From positions 1 through 5,335 of the forward strand of contig JAEDMR010000140.1 in NCBI GenBank assembly GCA_016302925.1: a DNA stretch of 5,335 nucleotides, given 5' to 3'. Source of the stretch: Bacillota bacterium. Lineage in GTDB: Bacteria; Bacillota; Clostridia; Peptostreptococcales; Anaerovoracaceae. Made by a program: the position numbers and the translations under genes. The notes beneath the pieces were generated by a model, which searched no databases, was not told the origin of the DNA, and was given only the letters and a program-made list of their open reading frames with translations. Below, piece after piece: positions 1 through 5,335 of this stretch (position 1 is its first letter; the number at the start of each line of letters is the position of its first letter).

Positions 1-909
1 ACCCCAGGCCACACCGCCTCCCAGAGAACACCAGAAGAGCCTCCTTCCCCGCACATTGAACATCAGGCTAAAGCCCAGAGATCCGACAATCCCCGCCGCC
101 AGCTGCAGCCACGGAATGATGACAGCGGTCAGCGAATTGGGAGATGCCAGGGCCGCAAATCCCCACGCGATGGTCACGCTGAGAACCAGCGCCTCGCTGA
201 AGCGGAGCAGACCGGAGATGGTATCACCGCTGAACACGTCGCGTATGGCATTGGTCAGTGCGATTCCCGGAATCAGCAGCATGATAATGCCGATGTTGAT
301 CATGGCCGGATTCAGCGGCAGATTGCAGGCCGCCAGCACCAGGTTGGACAGAAACCCTCCCAGAAGGCTGCACAACACCGTGGCCAGATAACCGTTGATT
401 TCCATACGAGTGAAAACGCTCTGCACGATAAACAGGATTGCACCGATTCCCCCGGCAAAGACAGCATCAAAACCATTTCCGCCGAAGAACAACGAAAAGC
501 TGGAAGCGATCAGTGCCCAGATACCGCAGGTCTGTCCGTATGTATATTTCGGAAGCCGCGCAATCCGGTTCAGTTCCTCCCTTAAAGCGGACGGTGCCAT
601 CCTGCTGCTGCAGGCCCGCCGCGAAAGGTCGTTCAGAGCCTCCAGCGCCGAGAGATTGAACTTCGTTCCGGAAACGCGCCTGGTCTGGGAGATAGATCCC
701 TTCTCCCCGAAATCCGCAGTCACAATGACACAGGATGTAATTGTAAACACATCGACATTTTCCGCTCCATACGCGATGCACAGACGCCGGATGGTATCCT
801 CCACCCGGGACACCTCCCCGCCGCTGATCAGAAGCTGCTCACCCAGATCCATGGCTGCGGAGACAAACTCCGTCAGTTCTCTGTTGTTTGCCTGATTGAT
901 AAATTCCAT
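1..909 (-). CDS. Threonine/serine exporter family protein (ThrE-type), 3' end cut by window edge
   Basis: An open frame of 303 codons runs from an ATG at 909 off the left edge with no stop. The start has a good ribosome site, AGGGGGAA at 920-913, five bases before ATG. The soluble N-terminus (residues about 1-120) has the ThrE/DUF1212 signature LLISGGEVSRVEDTIRRL at 26-43. Hydrophobic helices follow at about 126-142, 147-163, 173-193, 202-219 and 236-256, with a loop carrying PG (214-215), RD (223-224) and GDTISG (228-233). A second module begins near residue 268 (GSLGFSLMFNV at 276-286), resembling the start of the YjjB/ThrE_2 domain, so the two halves that are separate YjjP and YjjB proteins in E. 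coli seem fused here. Characterised relatives export threonine and serine by secondary transport; the substrate here is inferred only. It is last in a probable operon, 20 bases after the VOC gene. If the second domain is complete, the full protein should be about 400 residues or more. Confidence 0.88.
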   Translation of the reverse strand, partial: MEFINQANNRELTEFVSAAMDLGEQLLISGGEVSRVEDTIRRLCIAYGAENVDVFTITSCVIVTADFGEKGSISQTRRVSGTKFNLSALEALNDLSRRACSSRMAPSALREELNRIARLPKYTYGQTCGIWALIASSFSLFFGGNGFDAVFAGGIGAILFIVQSVFTRMEINGYLATVLCSLLGGFLSNLVLAACNLPLNPAMINIGIIMLLIPGIALTNAIRDVFSGDTISGLLRFSEALVLSVTIAWGFAALASPNSLTAVIIPWLQLAAGIVGSLGFSLMFNVRGRRLFWCSLGGGVAWG

Positions 910-929
910 AGATTCCCCCTGTTCCGCAC

Positions 930-1292
930 CTATACCGGCGTTCCCACTTCAATCAGATTCCCGTCCGGATCATAGAACCGGATGACTCTCTGTCCCCAGC
1001 TGTGCGTCATCAGCGTGTTCACATATTCCGTCTCCGGATACAGCCTTTCCAGTTTCTGAATAAAGGCTTCTATATCACTTTCTTCGAAATACAGTTCGCA
1101 GGAATTGTTCTTTCCAATGATCTCTTTTCCCAGAAATTTCTTCCAGTACTTCTCCTCCTGAAGGACCAGGCCTTCCGTCAGAATCATATTTCCGTCATTG
1201 TCCACAATCATTTCCAGACCGAACAGGTCATGATAATATTTCCTCGATTTTTCGATATCATTTACGACAATCAAAATGTTTTTCAGTCTCAT
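930..1292 (-). CDS. VOC / glyoxalase-fold family protein
   Basis: This 120-residue protein has the size of a single-domain vicinal-oxygen-chelate protein with two beta-alpha-beta-beta-beta halves. The first half opens with LKNILIVVNDIEKSRKYY (3-20), followed by FGLEM (24-28). The second ends in the family signature WGQRVIRFYDPDGNLIEVG (99-117). Possible metal or substrate residues are E66, H97 and E115, but the usual first-strand histidine is replaced by N5, so classic glyoxalase I metal chemistry is doubtful. Family members include glyoxalases, fosfomycin and bleomycin resistance proteins, dioxygenases and many uncharacterised proteins; no substrate can be assigned. ATG at 1292 is preceded by GGAGGG (1303-1298) at ideal spacing. 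It lies 36 bases after the YdcF gene and 20 before the exporter gene with no terminator between, so the three are probably co-transcribed. Confidence 0.9.
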   Translation of the reverse strand: MRLKNILIVVNDIEKSRKYYHDLFGLEMIVDNDGNMILTEGLVLQEEKYWKKFLGKEIIGKNNSCELYFEESDIEAFIQKLERLYPETEYVNTLMTHSWGQRVIRFYDPDGNLIEVGTPV

Positions 1293-1328
1293 TGGTTCCC
1301 TCCGATTTTCTGGTCATTCATTTCCTCG

Positions 1329-2366
1329 CTAGATCATCTTCGCATACCCAAATGCCGGAAGAAGCACGACGAAAATATATCCGATGATCGTGAAGATCAG
1401 AAATTTTTTCGTCGTAAATACCGCAACAAATTCACGGATCACCGCACTTGGCCAGTAATACCAGGCAACCGGTGCTCCGATGCCTGTACATTTCATTTTC
1501 AATGACTTCGCATAGAGCAGGCATCTGTAAACATGATAATTGCTCGTGACAAGGGCGACTCGATGTTTTCCCTCTTTCGAAAAAATGATGTCTCTCGAAT
1601 TCTGGAGATTTTCCATTGTATTTTTTGACTGATCTTCAAGTATAATGTGTTCTTCCGGAATACCATGCTCCAGTAGATATTGTTTCATCGCCTCCGCTTC
1701 CGAAACGGTCTCATCTCCACCCTGTCCGCCGCTTGGAATGATGACCGGCTTGCGTTTGCTCTTGCTATATACCTTGATGGCTTTATCAATCCGGTTTGCC
1801 AGCAGCTTTGACACCTTATCGCCTCTGAGCAGGCCTGCACCGTGAATGATAAGATAATCAAATTCTCTGATATGCGGCATATACTGTATGAAAATCATAT
1901 ACAGTACGAACGCAAGAATCCAAAAGCTGATATACAGAACGGACGATCCAATAAACATTGCAATCAGCTTCGCCACCGTATACTCCGGATTGACAGAACG
2001 GATTTCCAATGCGAATCCTACGAAATATGCAATCTCGCCGGCACCAATCACAAGACCTAAAAGCAGAGACAAAAGATTTCCCAATGATTTCACTTCTTTC
2101 TTCATCATCACGATACCATTTATGATTAACATCATCGGTACCAGAAGAAGTGCGAGAAATGCAAGCAGAAACGCAATCAGCAACACGGTTCCCATGTGCT
2201 CTCCCGCCAGTGCAGCGATGAAAAACACGGTAAAAAACAACGCATTCATAAGAAATATGCTGTTTCTGAACTTTTGCGGTTTCCACAAGGTGCTTCCGAT
2301 AAGCACGACCCATGAAATCACGAAAAACGGCATTGCTACCGATAAATTATCCAATATATTTTCCAC
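1329..2366 (-). CDS. YdcF/DUF218 family membrane protein (SanA/YdcF-like)
   Basis: The 345-residue product has a hydrophobic N-terminal part with about five membrane segments (roughly 11-28, 36-54, 60-88, 97-120, 131-160). A DUF218 domain spans about 168-315, and a last membrane helix lies near 322-340. DUF218 hallmarks are DYLIIHGAGL (170-179), PSGGQGGDE (211-219), SEAEAMKQYL (222-231), LEDQSKNTMEN (243-253) and VTSNYHVYR (273-281). Family members are thought to act in envelope processes (SanA affects vancomycin sensitivity in E. coli, ElyC affects peptidoglycan and lipid-carrier metabolism), but the reaction is not settled and no specific role is claimed. This long membrane-fused form is common in Gram-positive bacteria. 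Translation starts at GTG (2366-2364), chosen because AGGGGGA (2381-2375) lies just upstream and no in-frame ATG is better placed. It is the first gene after the promoter at 2444-2416. Base composition is clearly A+T-richer than in the flanking genes. Confidence 0.9.
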   Translation of the reverse strand: MENILDNLSVAMPFFVISWVVLIGSTLWKPQKFRNSIFLMNALFFTVFFIAALAGEHMGTVLLIAFLLAFLALLLVPMMLIINGIVMMKKEVKSLGNLLSLLLGLVIGAGEIAYFVGFALEIRSVNPEYTVAKLIAMFIGSSVLYISFWILAFVLYMIFIQYMPHIREFDYLIIHGAGLLRGDKVSKLLANRIDKAIKVYSKSKRKPVIIPSGGQGGDETVSEAEAMKQYLLEHGIPEEHIILEDQSKNTMENLQNSRDIIFSKEGKHRVALVTSNYHVYRCLLYAKSLKMKCTGIGAPVAWYYWPSAVIREFVAVFTTKKFLIFTIIGYIFVVLLPAFGYAKMI

Positions 2367-2374
2367 AATTTCAA

Positions 2375-2381
2375 TCCCCCT
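2375..2381 (-). promoter_or_regulatory. Ribosome binding site deciding the GTG start of the YdcF-family gene
   Basis: On the minus strand AGGGGGA lies nine bases before GTG at 2366. It supports the GTG start and pairs with the 16S anti-Shine-Dalgarno if one G-U wobble is allowed. Confidence 0.7.
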
Positions 2382-2415
2382 GCTGATTTGTCAGTTTCAT
2401 CACCTGAATAAGTTA

Positions 2416-2444
2416 ATTATACCATGCAGCGTCAATGGAATCAA
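2416..2444 (-). promoter_or_regulatory. Sigma-A type promoter for the ydcF-VOC-thrE operon
   Basis: On the minus strand a -35-like TTGATT (2444-2439) is separated by exactly 17 bases from a perfect -10 TATAAT (2421-2416). The -10 is preceded by TGG, giving the extended -10 pattern TGnTATAAT. The expected transcription start is near 2409, leaving a leader of about 43 bases before the GTG at 2366. It lies directly after the terminator of the phosphate-transporter gene, which fits a new transcription unit starting here. No operator-like repeat is evident around it. Confidence 0.8.
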
Positions 2445-2470
2445 TCTGTGGAAGGAAACAGATTCACTGC

Positions 2471-2506
2471 AAAAAAGAGCCCCCGGCACATCGGTTATGC
2501 CGGGAG
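2471..2506 (-). terminator. Intrinsic terminator of the Na/Pi cotransporter gene
   Basis: On the minus strand the arm CTCCCGGCA (2506-2498) pairs with TGCCGGGGG (2488-2480) to give a nine-pair stem with one T-G wobble and a nine-base loop. Three bases later comes a run of six T (2476-2471). The hairpin overlaps the end of the gene: the last sense codons form the 5' arm and the TAA stop (2497-2495) lies at the start of the loop. Confidence 0.88.
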
Positions 2507-4258
2507 TTTGTATTTTGCATCGTATTTTCTCATCTTCTCTTCGAAGCCGTCTGTATCGTATTTTTTCATGTCGTCCAGGAAATGATGCATGTCGAACTCG
2601 CCCTTCTCCTGCTCGATGACGCAGACTGCCAGATTGGAGCAATGGTCAGCCACACGTTCCAGGTTTGTCCCCAGATCCGAAAGGATGAAGCCCTGCTCGA
2701 TGGTGCAGATGCCTTCCTGCAGGCGGCGAACGTGGCGGTTCTTCACTTCTGCGTGGATGATGTCGATCACATCCTCCAGCGGTTCCACCTCACCTGCCTT
2801 CTGCAGATCATTTTCTTCGAAGGAATCCACGGCAAGATTGACGATCTCCTTTACCGCATCCATGAATACCTTCACCTCCGCCTGGGCACCTGGCGTGAAA
2901 GCTAGGTTTTTTCTGTGAAGTTCTTCTGCGGTTTCCGCGATATTTCGTGCATGGTCCGTAATCCGCTCCAGATCCCCGATATTATGCAGGATTGCTGAAA
3001 GCATCTTATTGTCTTTTTCACTGAGATCCAGTCTGGACAGCCGAACGATATAGGCACCCATTGCGTCTTCATATCGGTCTACTTTTTCTTCCAACAGGTA
3101 AACGTAATCACACTGATCCCGGTCAAACACCGTCATCAGCTTCATGGCGGCGAAAATGCAGTCCCGGGTCAGATTGGCCATCTTAACTGCGACGGTCCTG
3201 CACTGCGCTGCCGCAAATCCCGGATTTTCGAGAAAACGGTCGTCCAGAAGGTTCAGGGTCGTATCCCGTTTCTTTTCCTCCGGTGCATCCTTTACCACCA
3301 GATTTGCCAGTTTCTCCAGACCTCTGGTAAACGGCAGCAGCACAAGTGTCGATGCCACGTTAAACAGGCTGTGGATTACTGCCACATCCGCCGGATTGAC
3401 GACAGAATGGAGAAACCCGAAATCCAGCATCGCATTGGCAGCGTAAAATGCCACCAGAAACAGTACCGTACCGATCAGATTGAAGGACAGATGCACTGCA
3501 GCAACACGTTTGGCGCCTTTGTTCGCGCCAATGGAAGACAGGATGGCTGTGATGCAGGTTCCGATGTTCTGACCCATGATAATCGGAATGGTTGTCCCAT
3601 AGGTCACCGCACCGGTCCTGCACAGTGCCTGCAGAATACCCACAGAAGCAGACGAGCTCTGAATGGCTGCCGTGAAAACCGCACCGGCCGCCACACCCAG
3701 AACAGGATTGCTGAACATGGTCAGAATGCTTACAAATTCCGGCACATCGGCCAGAGGCTTAACCGCAGAACTCATGATATCCATGCCGTACATGAGGACG
3801 GCGAATCCGATGAGCACCATGCCGATGTTATATTTCTTTTCGCTCTTCAGAAACATCATGAAGACGATGGCGATGGCAGCCAGAATCGGTGAAAAGGACA
3901 TGGGTTTCAGCATCTGTACGAAGAAGCTGTCGCCTTCCAGTCCGGACAAACTGAGCAGCCATGCGGTGGCGGTGGTACCGATATTGGCACCCATGATCAC
4001 CGGAATCGCCTGTCGGAGCTGCATGAGGCCGGAGTTTACGAAACCGACCAGCATGACCGTGGTTGCGGAGGAGCTTTGAATGACTGCCGTCACAACTGCC
4101 CCAAGCAGCACACCCTTGGGCACGCTGGATGTCAGTTTACCGAGTATTTCTTCCAATTTACTTCCGGATGCCCGTTTCAGACCATCTCCCATGGTCTCCA
4201 TGCCGAACAGGAACAGACACAAGCCTCCCACCAGCTGTAATACACCAAAAAAATCCAT
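2495..4258 (-). CDS. Na+/phosphate cotransporter family protein with C-terminal PhoU domain
   Basis: The 587-residue protein combines the two-repeat Na/Pi-cotransporter membrane domain (NptA/YjbB, COG1283) with a cytoplasmic PhoU domain. The inverted repeats are plain: QSSSATT (61-67) with GANIGTTATAW (90-100), and QSSSAS (200-205) with GQNIGTCITAI (229-239). QSSS motifs are the substrate and sodium-binding signature of this transporter class. Membrane helices fill roughly 1-310. From about 350 to 550 come PhoU-like helices, including GDLERITDHARNIAE (428-442) and LGTNLERVADHCSNLA (529-544), whose ExxxD pairs (E431/D435, E534/D538) match the PhoU metal-binding pattern. The length is usual for the fused form. 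It probably moves inorganic phosphate across the membrane; E. coli YjbB acts in export, so direction is not settled. ATG at 4258 follows AAGGAG (4275-4270) at a rather long 11-base spacing. It appears monocistronic, with a terminator on either side. Confidence 0.95.
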   Translation of the reverse strand: MDFFGVLQLVGGLCLFLFGMETMGDGLKRASGSKLEEILGKLTSSVPKGVLLGAVVTAVIQSSSATTVMLVGFVNSGLMQLRQAIPVIMGANIGTTATAWLLSLSGLEGDSFFVQMLKPMSFSPILAAIAIVFMMFLKSEKKYNIGMVLIGFAVLMYGMDIMSSAVKPLADVPEFVSILTMFSNPVLGVAAGAVFTAAIQSSSASVGILQALCRTGAVTYGTTIPIIMGQNIGTCITAILSSIGANKGAKRVAAVHLSFNLIGTVLFLVAFYAANAMLDFGFLHSVVNPADVAVIHSLFNVASTLVLLPFTRGLEKLANLVVKDAPEEKKRDTTLNLLDDRFLENPGFAAAQCRTVAVKMANLTRDCIFAAMKLMTVFDRDQCDYVYLLEEKVDRYEDAMGAYIVRLSRLDLSEKDNKMLSAILHNIGDLERITDHARNIAETAEELHRKNLAFTPGAQAEVKVFMDAVKEIVNLAVDSFEENDLQKAGEVEPLEDVIDIIHAEVKNRHVRRLQEGICTIEQGFILSDLGTNLERVADHCSNLAVCVIEQEKGEFDMHHFLDDMKKYDTDGFEEKMRKYDAKYKLPA

Positions 4259-4289
4259 TTCTTTTCTTTCTCCTTATTCATCTTTTACA

Positions 4290-4339
4290 ATTCTATTCTA
4301 ACGTGAAGTATCGGGAAAGAAAAGTTAAATGTATGTAAA
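4290..4339 (-). promoter_or_regulatory. Probable promoter region of the Na/Pi gene, with possible Pho-box-like hexamers
   Basis: A promoter is expected here because the preceding gene ends in a terminator. On the minus strand TAGAATAGAAT (4300-4290) gives two overlapping -10-like hexamers, and no good -35 lies at the right distance. Instead, hexamers resembling the Bacillus PhoP repeat TT(A/C/T)A(C/T)A occur at near-helical spacing: TTTACA (4339-4334), TTAACT (4328-4323), TTCCCG (4317-4312, a poor match) and TTCACG (4307-4302), with starts 11, 11 and 10 bases apart. Activated promoters often lack a -35, so phosphate control is plausible, but short A+T-rich matches can arise by chance. Confidence 0.4.
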
Positions 4340-4368
4340 ATCGAAAAGGCGGGCAATGCCGCCTTTTC
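4337..4368 (-). terminator. Intrinsic terminator of the YitT-family gene
   Basis: On the minus strand GAAAAGGCGG (4368-4359) and CCGCCTTTTC (4352-4343) form a perfect ten-pair stem around a six-base loop, followed by GATTTT (4342-4337). It begins 20 bases after the TAA of the YitT-family gene. The T-run is short, but the TTTT inside the 3' arm adds to it. The A/T-flanked symmetric stem could also work on the plus strand, although no plus-strand gene is seen. Confidence 0.85.
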
Positions 4369-4388
4369 CGTATCAGATATTCCGTTTT

Positions 4389-5273
4389 TTATTTTTCTTC
4401 TTCCATGTCGGTAAAGCCTCTGCCTTCCCCCCAGACCGTGTTCACCTGCATTACCGTTACAAATGCAGACGGATCCACATCGATGAGATATTTCTTGATG
4501 ACCATGCTTTCCCGCGGTGAACAGAGAACGATCAGTTGTTTTCTGTGCTGTCCGGTGTATTCCCCGACGATATCGTAACTGGAAACCCCGCGGTGGATTT
4601 CCGACATGATATATTTCGCTACATCTTCGCTCCGGGATGTGATGATCTGCATCTGGACGATCTTCGTCTCGAAACCGTACATGATGAAGTCCACCATTTT
4701 CGATCCGATGAACTGGGTCACCAGAGCATAAAGGGCAATATTCCTTCCAAAAATAAAGGCCGAAAGCACGATAATCACGCTGTCAAGAACCAGCAGGATC
4801 CGGCTGATATCCACATGAGGAAGTAGTTTCTTTTTGATAATTTTCGCTACCGACTCGGTGCCGCAGAAAGAGTATCCCCTCCAGAACACCAGTCCGTTGC
4901 ACACCCCCGCAAACACGCCGCAGAAGATGGCAGCCAGAATCACATCCTTTTCCTCCAGCAGCTGGAAATTCAACTGCTCGAAAACGACCAGAATGGCAGG
5001 ATACAGAAGCGTAACCACCAGAACCTTTCTCGCTTCCCGCATGCCCAGCAGGGCGATGACTACAAACCAGATAACGATGGCCAGCGCATAATACAGAATC
5101 GAAAAATCAATATCCACGAAGTTCTGCAGGATACGCACGATACCGGTCAGTCCGCCGCTGGTCAGCCCGTTTGGAATCATCACCGCAGTGGTGGAGAAAG
5201 CGCCCACGCTGCAGGCAATGACCAGAAAGAACAGATCTGCAGCAGTTCTGTAAATCTTTTTCTTCTTTTCCAT
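4389..5273 (-). CDS. YitT family membrane protein (DUF161 plus DUF2179)
   Basis: The 294-residue protein begins MEKKKK and then has membrane segments at about 12-34, 56-76, 84-100, 110-131 and 157-196. This is the YitT membrane domain, with its signature IPNGLTSGGLTGI at 33-45 and a degenerate second glycine motif, GYSFCGTESVAKI, at 133-145. The cytoplasmic C-terminus (about 200-285) is a DUF2179 domain: RGVSSYDIVGEYTG (228-241), a middle strand QLIVLCS (246-252), then IDVDPSAFVTVMQVNTVWGEG (264-284). The function of the family is unknown; DUF2179 has a PII-like fold, so ligand sensing is sometimes suggested, but that is inference. The start at 5273 is chosen over a TTG at 5324 because AGGGGGAA (5288-5281) lies nine bases before it and the first 17 residues of the longer form look unlike the family. 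No promoter is visible between it and the window edge, so it may be co-transcribed with an upstream gene. Confidence 0.92.
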   Translation of the reverse strand: MEKKKKIYRTAADLFFLVIACSVGAFSTTAVMIPNGLTSGGLTGIVRILQNFVDIDFSILYYALAIVIWFVVIALLGMREARKVLVVTLLYPAILVVFEQLNFQLLEEKDVILAAIFCGVFAGVCNGLVFWRGYSFCGTESVAKIIKKKLLPHVDISRILLVLDSVIIVLSAFIFGRNIALYALVTQFIGSKMVDFIMYGFETKIVQMQIITSRSEDVAKYIMSEIHRGVSSYDIVGEYTGQHRKQLIVLCSPRESMVIKKYLIDVDPSAFVTVMQVNTVWGEGRGFTDMEEEK

Positions 5274-5274
5274 A

Positions 5275-5335
5275 TCACAATTCCCCCTCATCGCTTCGCA
5301 AAATCCGTCGGTAACGGTTTCCAAACACGTCGGTA
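5275..5335 (-). other. Right-edge stretch, possible 3' end of an upstream gene (frame undecided)
   Basis: Two minus-strand frames entering from the right edge stay open and then stop close to the YitT-family start. One encodes a tail ending PLPTDFAKR with TGA at 5290-5288, overlapping the ribosome site. The other ends ILRSDEGEL with TGA at 5277-5275, one base before the ATG. Either would make a tightly coupled upstream gene. With at most 19 codons in view neither tail can be assigned to a family, and the stretch could equally be non-coding leader. Confidence 0.3.
5281..5288 (-). promoter_or_regulatory. Ribosome binding site deciding the start of the YitT-family gene
   Basis: AGGGGGAA on the minus strand lies nine bases before the ATG at 5273. 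It favours this ATG over the upstream in-frame TTG at 5324, which has only a weak purine context in view. Confidence 0.7.

Noticed and set aside
56..895. Plus-strand open frames of 111 and 166 codons opposite the exporter gene
   Set aside because: They mirror the high G+C coding sequence of the ThrE-type gene on the minus strand. Their translations are rich in Ser, Arg and Pro and resemble no protein family.
1289..1321. Ten-codon minus-strand frame (MNDQKIGGNQ) whose TGA overlaps the VOC start codon as ATGA
   Set aside because: The GAGG before it is only two bases from its ATG, and the VOC gene has its own ideal GGAGG. The overlap looks accidental.
2371..2400. Nine-codon leader frame (MKLTNQQGD) between the operon promoter and the YdcF-family GTG
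   Set aside because: It starts only about nine bases after the predicted transcript start, has AGGTG directly against its ATG, and shows no attenuator-like codons or hairpin.
1888..2619. Plus-strand open frame of 243 codons opposite the YdcF-family gene and across the intergenic gap
   Set aside because: It is antisense to a clear DUF218 protein, crosses a promoter and a terminator, has no domain-like pattern and no convincing ribosome site. It is a shadow frame.
3371..4301. Several plus-strand open frames opposite the Na/Pi cotransporter gene
   Set aside because: All are antisense to a fully supported 587-residue transporter and have low-complexity shadow-type composition.
4389..5324. Longer form of the YitT-family protein starting at TTG 5324
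   Set aside because: The 17 extra residues are hydrophilic and unlike the family N-terminus, and a strong ribosome site fits the ATG at 5273.
1..5335. CRISPR array, tRNA or rRNA gene, insertion sequence, riboswitch or long dispersed repeat
   Set aside because: On reading both strands I saw no repeated spacer pattern, no cloverleaf, no transposase motif and no long leader. The only clear inverted repeats are the two terminators.

Overview
The window reads as an ordinary chromosomal stretch of a Gram-positive, Clostridia-like (Firmicutes) bacterium. The evidence is the gene families present (YitT/DUF2179 membrane protein, Na/Pi-cotransporter fused to PhoU, YdcF/DUF218 membrane protein, ThrE-type exporter), strong purine-rich Shine-Dalgarno sites, short intergenic gaps, intrinsic terminators and a sigma-A type promoter. 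The genus cannot be named from this alone. Every convincing gene lies on the minus strand, so transcription runs from high to low coordinates.

Layout, in the direction of transcription (right to left): (a) At the right edge the last ~60 bases probably hold the 3' end of an upstream gene whose frame cannot be decided. (b) 5273-4389: a YitT-family integral membrane protein with a C-terminal DUF2179 domain, closed by a strong intrinsic terminator (4368-4337). (c) 4258-2495: a 587-residue Na+/phosphate cotransporter-family protein with a C-terminal PhoU domain. It has its own upstream region, with a possible Pho-box-like series of hexamers just before a tandem -10-like element, and its own terminator, whose hairpin contains the last codons and stop of the gene. 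(d) A clear sigma-A promoter at 2444-2416 then starts a three-gene operon: YdcF/DUF218 membrane protein (2366-1329, GTG start), a small VOC/glyoxalase-fold protein (1292-930), and a threonine/serine exporter-family protein (909 to beyond the left edge) that appears to carry both ThrE domains fused.

The units are thus a YitT unit, a phosphate-related unit and a ydcF-VOC-thrE unit. No shared pathway is evident among them; the common theme is membrane transport and envelope proteins. The ydcF-VOC part is visibly richer in A+T than its flanks, which may mark a separate history. I found no RNA gene, CRISPR array, insertion sequence, attachment site or defence system, and nothing that amounts to a new biological system. 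The most testable observations are the possible PhoP-binding array before the phosphate transporter, the composition change, and the compact terminator/stop overlap.
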